64,000 nucleotides of DNA from Muribaculaceae bacterium (GTDB lineage Bacteria > Bacteroidota > Bacteroidia > Bacteroidales > Muribaculaceae), in contig JAIDDJ010000025.1 of the NCBI GenBank assembly GCA_029055345.1, positions 1 through 64,000 of the forward strand, in the 5' to 3' direction. Made by a program: the position numbers and the translations under genes. Of this stretch, positions 44,807 to 54,241 are shown piece after piece; within the stretch, counting starts at the first letter, position 1, and every line of letters begins with the position of its first letter. The notes below the pieces were generated by a model that worked only from the letters and a program-made list of their open reading frames with translations, ran no database searches and was not told where the DNA came from.

Positions 44807-46408
44807 ATGCGAAAGACGCTTTATCTATCAATTGCAATACTTGCAACGGCCGCTATTTGGGCCAAGACAGATATCATGCCGGCCGACCAGAAACTGCGGT
44901 GGGCAGAAAAGGCAATAGCCGAACTCTATGTTGACAGCGTGGACGAGGATAAACTTGTCGAAGCCGGAATAAGAAGTATGCTTGAGGAATTGGATCCTCA
45001 TTCATCCTACACCACAGCGGAGGAAACCCGCGAGATGAACGAGCCGCTGCAAGGGAATTTCAGCGGTATCGGTATCACATTCAATATGAACAAGGATACC
45101 CTCTATGTCATTTCCACAGTGGCAGGCGGCCCCTCCGAAAGAGCCGGAATGCTTGCAGGTGACAGAATTATTACGGTCAATGATTCTTCTATTGCCGGAG
45201 TCAAGATGAAGAACACGGATATTATGAAACGTCTTCGCGGTCCGAAAGGCACACAGGTCGACCTTCGTGTGCTTCGACGCTCCGGAGGAGCTACCGACTC
45301 AATAGATTTCCGGCTGACACGTGCCGACATTCCCATCTATAGTATAGACGCCGCCTTCATGGCCGACCCGACAACCGGATATATCCGTATCAGTCGTTTC
45401 GCCGCAGAAACCAAGAATGAATTCTTAAAAGCGGTCAAAGACCTTAAGAAGCAGGGAATGAAGCAATTGATTCTCGATCTGGTGGACAATGGGGGCGGCT
45501 ATCTGAATGCGGCAGTAGAAATTCTCGGAGAATTCTTAGACCCGGGGAAAACAGTGGTCTATACAGAAGGTCTCAACTCTCCGGTCCAGTACTTCAAATC
45601 GAAACCCGACGGCAAGAAACCCTTGCTCGCTGACGGAAGACTCGTAGTGATGGTGAACCAATACAGCGCCTCTGCTTCTGAAATCACATCCGGGGCAATT
45701 CAAGATTGGGACAGAGGAGTCATTGTAGGACGCCGCTCGTTCGGTAAAGGGCTCGTTCAGCGTCCGATACCATTCCCCGACGGTTCGATGATGCGCCTGA
45801 CGGTGGCCCACTACTATACACCTTCAGGCCGCGATATCCAGAAACCATATAAGAAAGGGGACCCCGACGGTTACCGTCACGACATTATCGACCGCTTCAA
45901 CAGCGGTGAACTCATGCACGCCGATTCAATAAAATATATTGATTCCCTCAAAGTGAAGACTCTGCGACTGGAAAGAGAGATATATGGGGGTGGCGGAATC
46001 TCGCCTGATATATTCGTCCCGCTCGACACCACGGCTTTCACCAAATATTATCGGGATGTAGTGGCCAAGGGCGCGCTCAATCAATTCGTTATAAAATATG
46101 TCGATGAGAACCGGAAGGAAATAAAGAATAAGTTCCCCACCGACAGCCAATATGTGGATGGATTCACTGTCACTGACTCGATTCTCGAAAATCTTTTCAA
46201 CCTGGCTGAAGCCGAGGGTGTGGAAAAAGATGAGGAGCAGGCAAAATTGAGCCGCGAACTTTTCGAAATGCAGATTAAGGCTCTCGTCGGACGCGATATC
46301 TACGACCAAGCCACCTACTTTAAGGTTTACAATAGGTTTGACCCCATTTTCAAGGAGGCCCTGAGAGTAATCAACGGAAAAGAATACGACAAGATACTTA
46401 AGAAATGA
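44807..46408 (+). CDS. S41 family C-terminal processing peptidase (CtpA-like)
   Basis: 533 residues. Signal peptide (about 1-19), a helical start, a PDZ domain (about 85-165), then the S41 core. This has QYSASASEITSGAIQDWDRG (catalytic serine region, about 285-304) and RRSFGKGLVQ (catalytic lysine, about 309-318). The C-terminal 170 residues contain helices common to Bacteroidales members. It degrades or trims envelope proteins from their C-termini. It sits 60 bases after coaD and overlaps the next gene by ATGA. Confidence 0.93.
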   Translation: MRKTLYLSIAILATAAIWAKTDIMPADQKLRWAEKAIAELYVDSVDEDKLVEAGIRSMLEELDPHSSYTTAEETREMNEPLQGNFSGIGITFNMNKDTLYVISTVAGGPSERAGMLAGDRIITVNDSSIAGVKMKNTDIMKRLRGPKGTQVDLRVLRRSGGATDSIDFRLTRADIPIYSIDAAFMADPTTGYIRISRFAAETKNEFLKAVKDLKKQGMKQLILDLVDNGGGYLNAAVEILGEFLDPGKTVVYTEGLNSPVQYFKSKPDGKKPLLADGRLVVMVNQYSASASEITSGAIQDWDRGVIVGRRSFGKGLVQRPIPFPDGSMMRLTVAHYYTPSGRDIQKPYKKGDPDGYRHDIIDRFNSGELMHADSIKYIDSLKVKTLRLEREIYGGGGISPDIFVPLDTTAFTKYYRDVVAKGALNQFVIKYVDENRKEIKNKFPTDSQYVDGFTVTDSILENLFNLAEAEGVEKDEEQAKLSRELFEMQIKALVGRDIYDQATYFKVYNRFDPIFKEALRVINGKEYDKILKK

Positions 46409-47850
46409 ACGCACGGGCAGTAAAAGCGGAATTGGCTTTCTGCTTGATGTCACTGATTGGAGCGGGTAGCGCCTCGGCAGAAGTGGAATTACCGGATTTA
46501 ACGGGTGAATTTGAATATGAAGTTCAGGAAATCACGCCGGTCAACAAGACTTTCTTTCCCCGCGTATTCACCGGTTACCGGAATCTCCGGCATCCGCAGC
46601 GGTTTACCTCGTTTCCGGACCAGTCAGTAGCAGCACAGGTTGCCCGGGAACTTAGTTTGCCTCAGGATACCCTCGTCAATCCAGAAGATATTACGGACCT
46701 GGAATCAATGGATATCGTTCCGACTGACTCAATCATTATGCCAGATCTGAATCCTGACGTTACGGAAAGTTCTATGGAAGAACTGACCATCCTGTCCGGA
46801 ACTTTCACCCCCGACTGGCTTAGACGTTCTCTCGACACCTATCGATTTCAGGAAGATTTCATCTACTCAATGATGATTGAGAACCCCGGACTTATCCAAT
46901 ATGCATATTGGGATCTTCCGGAGCCTCCGCGTCTGCCTGAAGAGGATTTTTCATTCAAGGGATATCTGAAACGCCTCAACCTGCCGGAACTTCCCAAGAC
47001 AGCGCAGCTTCCGGTACACGCAAACGGCGGGAGAATAAACTGGCTGCACACTCTCAATATCTCGTTGCAGCTGTCGCAAGCTTATCTTTCCGGCAACTGG
47101 TATCAGGGTGGAACAAGCCATCTGTCATTCCTGGGGGGATTCCTATGGGACGTGCAGCTTAATCAGGCATATTACCCTAATGCAATGTTCCAAAGCACGG
47201 TATCTTACAAGCTGGCCATCAATTCCACACCCGATGACCAATATCACCGTTACAATGTGTCGCAGGATCTGTTTCAGTATAATATGAAGGCCGGTTATAA
47301 GGCTCTCCGGAATTGGTATTATTCAATGACGATGCAGTTCAAGACACAGTTCCTCAACAGCTACCCCACCAATTCACCCGACAGAAGCGCCTCATTTCTT
47401 TCTCCGGGGGAATTCAATGTCGGTCTCGGTATGACTTATACGAAGCAGAACGAGAAGAAGACCATGACGTTCTCCGCTTCCATCGCCCCGGTTTCCTACA
47501 ACCTGAAAACGTGTATCGACCCGCTCGTCGACCATCTGCAGTTCGGCATTGAACAGAACCGTAAGTGGCTCAACGAAATCGGTAGCAATGCGGAGGTTAA
47601 TTTCAAGGTGACATTCTGGGGTAATACCACTTATATCACTCGTCTATTCATATTCAGTGATTATAAGGATCTTCAGACAGACTGGGAGAACACATTGAAC
47701 TTCCAATTCTCAAAGTTATTCTCTACTCAGATATATGCTCATCTGAGGTATGATACTTCAGCGGATCCCTCCTTGTCTCCAAGATGGGGAAAATTCATGC
47801 TGAAAGAAATACTTAGTGTAGGTATCAGCTACAATTTCTCTACTAAATGA
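46405..47850 (+). CDS. DUF3078 outer-membrane-type protein
   Basis: 481 residues. Signal peptide (about 1-26), then a linker of about 140 residues rich in Pro, Glu and Asp. From about 210 to the end it is a DUF3078-type beta-barrel, with LSQAYLSGNWYQGGTSHLS, SYKLAINSTPDDQYHRYNVS and closing LSVGISYNFSTK. Function unknown, presumably an outer-membrane protein. It is coupled by ATGA overlaps to the upstream S41 protease and the downstream small exported protein, so the three are likely expressed together. Confidence 0.85.
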   Translation: MNARAVKAELAFCLMSLIGAGSASAEVELPDLTGEFEYEVQEITPVNKTFFPRVFTGYRNLRHPQRFTSFPDQSVAAQVARELSLPQDTLVNPEDITDLESMDIVPTDSIIMPDLNPDVTESSMEELTILSGTFTPDWLRRSLDTYRFQEDFIYSMMIENPGLIQYAYWDLPEPPRLPEEDFSFKGYLKRLNLPELPKTAQLPVHANGGRINWLHTLNISLQLSQAYLSGNWYQGGTSHLSFLGGFLWDVQLNQAYYPNAMFQSTVSYKLAINSTPDDQYHRYNVSQDLFQYNMKAGYKALRNWYYSMTMQFKTQFLNSYPTNSPDRSASFLSPGEFNVGLGMTYTKQNEKKTMTFSASIAPVSYNLKTCIDPLVDHLQFGIEQNRKWLNEIGSNAEVNFKVTFWGNTTYITRLFIFSDYKDLQTDWENTLNFQFSKLFSTQIYAHLRYDTSADPSLSPRWGKFMLKEILSVGISYNFSTK

Positions 47851-48407
47851 CAGGCTTGAGGGGTTTTCTTATAAGCGCTATTTTGCTGCAATGGGTGCTA
47901 TTCTGCTGCGAAGCAAGAAGCGTGAAGGCAGAGATTTGTGACATTGTGGCAGCCCGTGAATGGTGCGATACGACAATGATGCACCGGGTGGAGGGGATAT
48001 GGGAGTTTCCTGAGGATGAAACCACAGTGTTAATCTGTCGCAGCAGTCACACGCCGCACCGATATGATATAGTGGCAATCTCCTCACCCGACACGCGGAT
48101 TCAAACCGGCGAGTGTGTAGGCTATCTCCTGGAATCGGCCCAAAGCAATACGTTTGAAATGGCATTATGCCATGATAAAGAAAAGGGGCTGATGGCTGAA
48201 TTTGCAAAATGTCTCGCCCATCTTCGCGATGACGGAAATACCATTGTCGCTAAAGGCCGGAAACTGAAATTCTCATTTCGAGGTCAGAGACTACTCCCCT
48301 CTTTCTGGAAAATGATTAATATTACTGTCAAAGACCCTCTGGAGAACCTCCCTCAGGGGCTCATACGGGTATACCCCGAATACTCACGTCATCCCGACTA
48401 TCTGTGA
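47847..48407 (+). CDS. Small exported protein of unknown function
   Basis: 186 residues, start coupled to the DUF3078 stop by ATGA. N-terminal hydrophobic segment (about 5-24) reads as a signal peptide without a convincing lipobox. The mature part has several cysteines and a motif-free alpha/beta composition (HRVEGIWEFPEDETTVLICRS is the most structured-looking part). I do not recognise a family. Operon position suggests an envelope role with the DUF3078 protein and the S41 protease. Confidence 0.7.
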   Translation: MTGLRGFLISAILLQWVLFCCEARSVKAEICDIVAAREWCDTTMMHRVEGIWEFPEDETTVLICRSSHTPHRYDIVAISSPDTRIQTGECVGYLLESAQSNTFEMALCHDKEKGLMAEFAKCLAHLRDDGNTIVAKGRKLKFSFRGQRLLPSFWKMINITVKDPLENLPQGLIRVYPEYSRHPDYL

Positions 48408-48480
48408 TAATATCTAACCATATATCTTGGTCCGGAGTTTTTGCAACCATTATAATGATTTGAAAAATGTATCCTCTAAA

Positions 48481-49014
48481 ATGGCATTCAAAAAAATCTT
48501 TCCTCTTGAAAAATTGATTCTTATTTCATTCGTTGGAATAAGTCTATTTATTTATGCACCTTGCAGTTTGGCAGTAAAGAAAGGTTATAAGCTGAAAGTG
48601 GAAAAGAAGGCCATACCACAAAAGGATGAGGAGATGGTCGGCGGGAGCTTTATGGTGGCCTCACAATGCCCGGATTGCAATAACGGATATCAACTCTCGC
48701 AAGTGGTGTTTTCCGGCTTCGACAAGCCCCGCAACAGTTCAACGGAAACTTTTTTCATCACCAATAACACTGACCGCACGCTGACCGGAGTGAATCTTTA
48801 CATTGACTACCGCACGCTCGATGGCCGACAGCTACATAAAAGGTTTTATCCGCTGCGGTGCAATATCCCGCCGGGAGAAACGCGCCAGGCTTCCCTGCCA
48901 AGCTGGGATAAGAACAAGTCGTTCGTCTATAAAAAAAGCCGGGATTCGGAAAGAACCCCCGGCACACCATTTGACATAATTTTCGACCCGGTTGCCTTTT
49001 ACCTACGTTTCTAA
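48481..49014 (+). CDS. Small exported protein of unknown function
   Basis: 177 residues from the ATG at 48481, which starts a typical n-region (MAFKKIFPLEKL) and hydrophobic core; a longer frame from 48427 would place 18 odd residues before it. The mature part has a CPDC pair near residue 60 and a beta-sandwich-like stretch FFITNNTDRTLTGVNLYIDY with a following RCNIPPGETRQ. That resembles domains of extracytoplasmic Ig-like proteins (inference). It is not coupled to its neighbour and may be the last gene of the operon. Confidence 0.65.
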   Translation: MAFKKIFPLEKLILISFVGISLFIYAPCSLAVKKGYKLKVEKKAIPQKDEEMVGGSFMVASQCPDCNNGYQLSQVVFSGFDKPRNSSTETFFITNNTDRTLTGVNLYIDYRTLDGRQLHKRFYPLRCNIPPGETRQASLPSWDKNKSFVYKKSRDSERTPGTPFDIIFDPVAFYLRF

Positions 49015-49040
49015 GTTCTGTAATTACAAGTGTGCGCGTG

Positions 49041-49745
49041 TCATAAGAAAAACACAACATCGATAGATGCATTCATGTAATACATGTGATTGAATCCGAA
49101 TACATGCCTATTCTCCTGATTGAGGCAACCGAATTTTCCGCCTATGTCGATAAGGGCGTGATTATCTAATTCGATATTGATTCCTATATCAACATTAAAA
49201 GAATTTCTTTTAAGAATGCCTTCATATCCAAATGCATCAAATCGGCCACTATCATGTGGACCGTTAACTTTAGCTGCAAGAAGAAACGTTCCTGAGACCC
49301 CGGAATAGACGCTATAATGCATTTCATCAGAAATTGGGAATCTGAAGCCTACATGCAAAGGTATTTCCATTGAAAAAATGTCAAGATCATATTTTTCCCA
49401 ATCCGGTATAAGACCTATGCCATAGTTGCTTTTCATGATTAAATTCATGGCATCATAATTGAAATTAACACTTGATGCCAGAAACCACTTTTCTGTTAAA
49501 AGTGCTCTACCAAAGAATCCTGCTCCAATTCCGAACCCCGGCTTTGCATTCAACGATTTGTTTCCAGACTCATAAGGAGTCAGTGTAGACAGCCTAAGAT
49601 TCAACTTTGGCCCATATTGGAAAGAAACCCTGGATTCTGTCTCGAGTTCTCTTTTATCTTCGCCCACCTCTGATGCGCGAACGGCAAATCCCGTCAATAA
49701 AATGACTGAGGATAGGATCATATTCTTAAGCAGGTTTATACACAT
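49041..49745 (-). CDS. Outer-membrane beta-barrel protein
   Basis: 234 residues. Signal peptide (about 1-24, LSSVILLTGFAVRASE). The mature part is a small beta-barrel of about eight strands, alternating hydrophobic residues, with PLHVGFRFPISDEMHYSVYSG and a closing strand YYMNASIDVVFFL. This fits the PorT-like/porin family domain widespread in Bacteroidales. No specific role can be given. Convergent with the preceding small exported gene. Confidence 0.75.
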   Translation of the reverse strand: MCINLLKNMILSSVILLTGFAVRASEVGEDKRELETESRVSFQYGPKLNLRLSTLTPYESGNKSLNAKPGFGIGAGFFGRALLTEKWFLASSVNFNYDAMNLIMKSNYGIGLIPDWEKYDLDIFSMEIPLHVGFRFPISDEMHYSVYSGVSGTFLLAAKVNGPHDSGRFDAFGYEGILKRNSFNVDIGINIELDNHALIDIGGKFGCLNQENRHVFGFNHMYYMNASIDVVFFL

Positions 49746-49805
49746 ATATAGCTTATTTTGTTGAATACAAATTATATAACAAACACATACGTCATAATTG
49801 GCAAT

Positions 49806-51212
49806 TCAGACTTTTGATTTGATTGACAGGTCTTTGTCGGACTCCATCAAGGCCATGATGTCATCGTGCCCTGTTCCGGGATACCATGACTTTGGAGTGA
49901 TGATTTTCACCGTGGCATATGAAACCGAGATTGCTATTATATAAGCAAAAATGTATCCGTAGGTATTGGTTGTTTCGCAAAGGATGAATATCGACATCAG
50001 CGGAGCATGGACAGTTCCGGCCATTACACAGCCCATCCCGATCAGAGCGAAATACCATATCGGAATTTCAACGTCAAACCATTGCTTACAGCATAAACCG
50101 AACAAAAATCCGGCAAGCGCACCCGCAAAGAATGTGGGCACGAAGTCACCCGATACGCCGCCATTACTATATGCTGCGGCCACAAGTATACCCTTGAGCA
50201 GCAACGTAACCGCAATGCCGATTATAATAAGGTAAGTGCCATGAAATTCTGATAATATTCCCTGCTCGGCAAATGAATAATGACTTCCGTTGACCATTGA
50301 CTCTATCACTACGAACCCTTCTCCGAAAAGCGAGGGAAATAGGAAAATTGAAACTGATAGCACGAGCCCTGTGGCTAAAGCGCCTAACCACGGATTGCGG
50401 ATTTTCATGAACAGGGTCTGACTCCGGTTCTTGGTGTAGGTATAGTAAATGGAATATAGCCCGCAGAAAAGACCGAGCAACGCTACCCAACCAAGTGTGG
50501 AAGGATCTATAGGCATCTGACGCCAGAACTCTATATCGAAAGTAAAGTCACTAAGGGCATAGGCCGTGGCAGAAGCGAACATACACGCGATAATTAATGC
50601 AAGCACGGAAAGCGTGGTGAGTTGCATCTGAAGCACTTCGAGAGTGAAAAGCACTCCTCCCATCGGAGATTTGAAAATGGCGGAGATACCTGCTCCGGCA
50701 CCTATCGCAACCATCAGCATCTGCCATTTTGACGGCAGACTGAACCATCGGCTTACTCCACCGGCAATTGCAGATCCGGCGAGTGCGGTCGGCCCTTCAG
50801 TTCCTCCGGAAGCTCCGAATCCCATCGTCAGAGAGCATCCGATTATGGAATTAAAGGCTATGAAGGGCTTCATCCGCGGATTGCCCGAATTAATGGTTTC
50901 CCTAACTATCTTCGTGCCCTGCGCCACACTTCCCCTCACCACGTAACGCTGATAAATACTGGTAAGGACTATTCCGACCAAGGGCCATAGAAGCAACATA
51001 TAATCAAGCTCACCATCATGATATCCCATGAGGACAAGGCTGTTGAGCAAACCTACAAGTCGCTTCACCACGGCTGCCACCGCACCCGTAAGAATTCCCA
51101 GAATAAGAGCTATGAATATCAGGACCACGCTTCCCGGCAAATGATTATTCTGCCAGCGAAGGTAGCGGAGCCTGTTATTGTCAAGCCAATTATAAAACTT
51201 TTGTCGCGACAT
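49806..51212 (-). CDS. ClC family chloride channel/exchanger
   Basis: 468 residues from the ATG at 51212; a GTG one codon earlier is also possible. The ATG shares one base with the amylase stop (TGATG), a coupled start. The ClC core shows GASGGTEGPTALAGSAIAGG (with the gating glutamate), SGDFVPTFFAGALAGFLFG and PLMSIFILCETTNTYGYI. No CBS domains follow; the C-terminus is short. Members move chloride or fluoride, as channels or proton exchangers. Its coupling to a periplasmic amylase has no obvious logic. Confidence 0.94.
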   Translation of the reverse strand: MSRQKFYNWLDNNRLRYLRWQNNHLPGSVVLIFIALILGILTGAVAAVVKRLVGLLNSLVLMGYHDGELDYMLLLWPLVGIVLTSIYQRYVVRGSVAQGTKIVRETINSGNPRMKPFIAFNSIIGCSLTMGFGASGGTEGPTALAGSAIAGGVSRWFSLPSKWQMLMVAIGAGAGISAIFKSPMGGVLFTLEVLQMQLTTLSVLALIIACMFASATAYALSDFTFDIEFWRQMPIDPSTLGWVALLGLFCGLYSIYYTYTKNRSQTLFMKIRNPWLGALATGLVLSVSIFLFPSLFGEGFVVIESMVNGSHYSFAEQGILSEFHGTYLIIIGIAVTLLLKGILVAAAYSNGGVSGDFVPTFFAGALAGFLFGLCCKQWFDVEIPIWYFALIGMGCVMAGTVHAPLMSIFILCETTNTYGYIFAYIIAISVSYATVKIITPKSWYPGTGHDDIMALMESDKDLSIKSKV

Positions 51213-53080
51213 CACCAGTTCTGGAGTATCATTACCTGACGGGGAGCGAACTGCATTTCTTCTTCTATGGTCACATCTTTGCCTGAGATGACATCATGCA
51301 TCTTGGTTCCATAGGGGAGGATTTCGAGAGTGCGTTCCATTGTTACTTCAAGAGGCTCGTCGCGACCATTAAGCATCACCACAACTTTCTTATCTCCGAG
51401 TTTACGCTCGTAAACATAGAGTCCGTTCTGAGGCATAAAATGCTTGAGGGAGCCGTTTGCCATTACATCACGCGCCTCCGAACGACGCCATTGAAGTATC
51501 TTCGAGAGATAGTCCCATGCTTCATTCTGAAGGGGCGTACGGCCCTCTTTGGAGAACGCATTGGTCTTGTCTCCGGGGAAGCCGCCGGGCATGTCGAGAC
51601 GGACGTAACCGTCACTTCCCTCTTTCGAACCATTCATAAGCAACTCCGTGCCATAATAAAGCTGAGGGATTCCTCTTGAAGTGAGAAGGAATGCGATGGC
51701 CTGCTTCCACTGATCAAGCGTTTCCGGCTCCTCGGCAAGGAAACGGTCGGTGTCATGATTGTCGAGGAATGTCAAGATTTTCTGCGGATTCGGAAATAGG
51801 AAGTCGTTGGAAAGATGGTCGTAGACCTTGTTTAAACCTCCCCAGGGTGTAGTATCGTCAGAGAATGCCTGACGACCATTGAGAATATGCCAGAAATCCA
51901 TCACCGTGGGAAGATGAGTATCAACCGGATTCAGCTTATTTCCCGCCTGCCAGAACGCCGATCCGGCTTCATTGGCATACCAACATTCGCCTACGATGTT
52001 GAAATTCGGATATTCCTTAAGCACATCGGCCGCCCATTGCGACATAGCTTTCATATCGGCGTAGGGATAGGTATCCATCCGGATACCATCTATTTTTGAA
52101 GACTCTATCCACCATATTGAATTCTGTGTCAGATATTTCATTAGATGCGGGTTGGTCTGATTCAAATCGGGCATCGATGGCACGAACCAGGCGTTGACCG
52201 TATGATCCAGATCATAATCCGATACATATGGATCATGGACCGTAGTTAGCCGGTAATTTGTCATATCCTCACCTTCCGGATGATTGAACCAATCTTTTGA
52301 TGGGGAATCCTTCAGCCAGGGATGATTCGAGCCGCTGTGATTGAAAATCATATCCATCACCACTTTAAGCCCTTTCCCGTGGGCTTCCTTAATAAGAGCG
52401 TTCCACTCTTCGTTCGAACCGAATCGAGGATCGATTTTATAATAATTCGTTGTGGCATAACCGTGGTAACTACCGCCCGGCATATCGTTTTCAAGCACCG
52501 GACAGACCCATATAGCCGTCACTCCCAGAGAATCTATATAATTCAGATGATTGCGTATGCCCCTCATATCCCCTCCATGACGGCCATTCGGATTACTGCG
52601 GTCCGCTCCCACGGGATAATCAAGACCCTTCATGTCAATCTCCTTATCATCCAATCCTTTGGCGAAGCGGTCTGGCATAAGCAGATAAAGCACATCGCCG
52701 GCATCAAAACCTGTATAGTCGGAGCCCTGTCTGTCGCGAGCCTTCAGATCATATTTAAAATCATGCTTTTTGCCTGCAAGAGTATAATTGAATCTGACCG
52801 TTCCGGGTTTGGTTTCCGGGGATATCACAAGATACAGGATTTTATAATTTTCCGAATCGAGAGAAATCTGACTGTAAAGGCGCACCCCTGGATAATCCAC
52901 GGAGAATTGAGCCTTTGCGATATCGGGACTCGTCACCATAAGCTGTAAAGTATCATTGGCCATTCCGACCCACCAGAACGGAGGTTCGACCTGTATAGAT
53001 TTCTTTTCAGCAGCGTTTGACCCCAGAGCCGAAGATGCGGCTGCAAGCAATCCAAGAGCTAAAGCAGATATTTTATTCAT
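51212..53080 (-). CDS. GH13 alpha-amylase/neopullulanase-type enzyme
   Basis: 622 residues. Signal peptide (about 1-23), N-terminal beta-sandwich of the cyclomaltodextrinase type (about 28-115), then the GH13 barrel. Conserved regions: MDMIFNHSG (about 243-251), GIRMDTYPYAD (nucleophile Asp, about 335), IVGECWY (acid/base Glu, about 366) and FLDNHDTDRF (about 440). A C-terminal beta domain ends in PRQVMILQNW. It cleaves alpha-1,4-glucans such as maltodextrin in the periplasm, like SusA. It is the first gene of a pair with the ClC gene. Confidence 0.94.
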   Translation of the reverse strand: MNKISALALGLLAAASSALGSNAAEKKSIQVEPPFWWVGMANDTLQLMVTSPDIAKAQFSVDYPGVRLYSQISLDSENYKILYLVISPETKPGTVRFNYTLAGKKHDFKYDLKARDRQGSDYTGFDAGDVLYLLMPDRFAKGLDDKEIDMKGLDYPVGADRSNPNGRHGGDMRGIRNHLNYIDSLGVTAIWVCPVLENDMPGGSYHGYATTNYYKIDPRFGSNEEWNALIKEAHGKGLKVVMDMIFNHSGSNHPWLKDSPSKDWFNHPEGEDMTNYRLTTVHDPYVSDYDLDHTVNAWFVPSMPDLNQTNPHLMKYLTQNSIWWIESSKIDGIRMDTYPYADMKAMSQWAADVLKEYPNFNIVGECWYANEAGSAFWQAGNKLNPVDTHLPTVMDFWHILNGRQAFSDDTTPWGGLNKVYDHLSNDFLFPNPQKILTFLDNHDTDRFLAEEPETLDQWKQAIAFLLTSRGIPQLYYGTELLMNGSKEGSDGYVRLDMPGGFPGDKTNAFSKEGRTPLQNEAWDYLSKILQWRRSEARDVMANGSLKHFMPQNGLYVYERKLGDKKVVVMLNGRDEPLEVTMERTLEILPYGTKMHDVISGKDVTIEEEMQFAPRQVMILQNW

Positions 53081-53146
53081 GATTATTTATTTGGGTTAAC
53101 ATACATATTATCGCGCTATGATATTATGCCACTTCACGCAATTACA

Positions 53147-53175
53147 AATTTAACACTTGTTTTCGAAACGACAAA
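53147..53175 (-). promoter_or_regulatory. Probable promoter of the amylase-ClC pair
   Basis: Minus-strand TAAATTTG (53147-53154) with TTTG (53172-53175) 17 bases upstream, shorter than the 20 seen elsewhere. Confidence 0.45.
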
Positions 53176-53202
53176 GGAACGTATCGGTAAAAAAATTCAA
53201 AA

Positions 53203-53234
53203 TTTGGCCGATAAGGAAGATTTTATTAATTTTA
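53203..53234 (+). promoter_or_regulatory. Probable promoter of the GSCFA gene
   Basis: TTTG (53203-53206), 20 bases, TAATTTTA (53227-53234), one mismatch to TAnnTTTG. The start codon is 27 bases downstream. Confidence 0.55.
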
Positions 53235-53260
53235 TGCCCGATAATAAGTGAAGACCCGCA

Positions 53261-54241
53261 ATGAAGTGGAGAACGGAAATAGAAAAAGGCAAGGAAGGCG
53301 TGAAGTTGAATCCCGAACGTGGGATATTGCTTGCCGGGTCGTGTTTTGCCGACTATATGGGAGCAAGAATGCGCGCCGGCTTATGGGATGCGCAAAATCC
53401 ATTCGGCGTTCTGTTCAATCCCCTCTCGATTGCCGAGGCGCTCCGCATATCTCTTCTTTCCGATGAACCGGAAAATGAATACCGGAAGTCTATTTTTAGA
53501 ACTGAGGATAAGTTCCTCTCCTGGCTTGCCGACAGCAAAGTTTGGGGCTGCAATCGCGATGAAACCATAAACAAGCTCACGCAGAGGGGGGCGCAGGCCC
53601 GGGACTTGCTCAAAAGCGACGAAACATTGTGCGTAACTTTCGGAACAGCTTATTGCTATTTTCTTGATGGAGATAACGGCCGAGCAGTAGCGAATTGCCA
53701 TAAGCAACCACAAAGTAAATTTTCCCGCCGGAGAATAAGTGCGGACGAGATTTGTGCAATATGGGCCCGACTAATCTACGATCTAAAAGAACGTTATCCC
53801 GATCTTCTTGTCATTTTCACAGTGAGCCCGGTGAGACACGTAAGGGATGGTCTGCATGACAACACGCTATCAAAAGCCACATTGCATCTCGCGATCGACC
53901 AACTTTGCAAAGAATTTGATTTCTGTCACTACTTCCCTGCATATGAAATTCTAATCGATGATCTCCGTGACTACCGGTTTTATGCTGACGATCTGGTTCA
54001 CCCTTCTTCGACTGCCGTGGAATATATATGGGAAGTCTTCAAGAATACTTATCTTGACTCACAGGGAGAGGAAATGCTCAAGAAAGGCGAAACAATTTCT
54101 CGGCGCACATCCCATCGTCATATATTCCCGGATTCACCCGAAGCGATCCATTTCAAGCAACAGACTTTGGATATGTACGAGCAATTCCGGAAGGAATATC
54201 CTCATGCCCTTAAAATACCGACCTTATCTGACAAATCTTAA
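53261..54241 (+). CDS. GSCFA domain protein
   Basis: 326 residues. The eponymous GSCFADYMG motif is at about residues 27-35, followed by conserved NPFGVLFNPLSIAE (about 45-58), FGTAYCY, SPVRHVRDG and HPSSTAVEYIWEVF. The GSCFA family is a widespread bacterial family related to SGNH-type esterases, with GSCF the putative nucleophile block and the distal DxxH-like HPSS block. The substrate is unknown. No signal peptide, so it is probably cytoplasmic. Its 3' end overlaps the convergent subtilase gene by 18 bases. Confidence 0.9.
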   Translation: MKWRTEIEKGKEGVKLNPERGILLAGSCFADYMGARMRAGLWDAQNPFGVLFNPLSIAEALRISLLSDEPENEYRKSIFRTEDKFLSWLADSKVWGCNRDETINKLTQRGAQARDLLKSDETLCVTFGTAYCYFLDGDNGRAVANCHKQPQSKFSRRRISADEICAIWARLIYDLKERYPDLLVIFTVSPVRHVRDGLHDNTLSKATLHLAIDQLCKEFDFCHYFPAYEILIDDLRDYRFYADDLVHPSSTAVEYIWEVFKNTYLDSQGEEMLKKGETISRRTSHRHIFPDSPEAIHFKQQTLDMYEQFRKEYPHALKIPTLSDKS

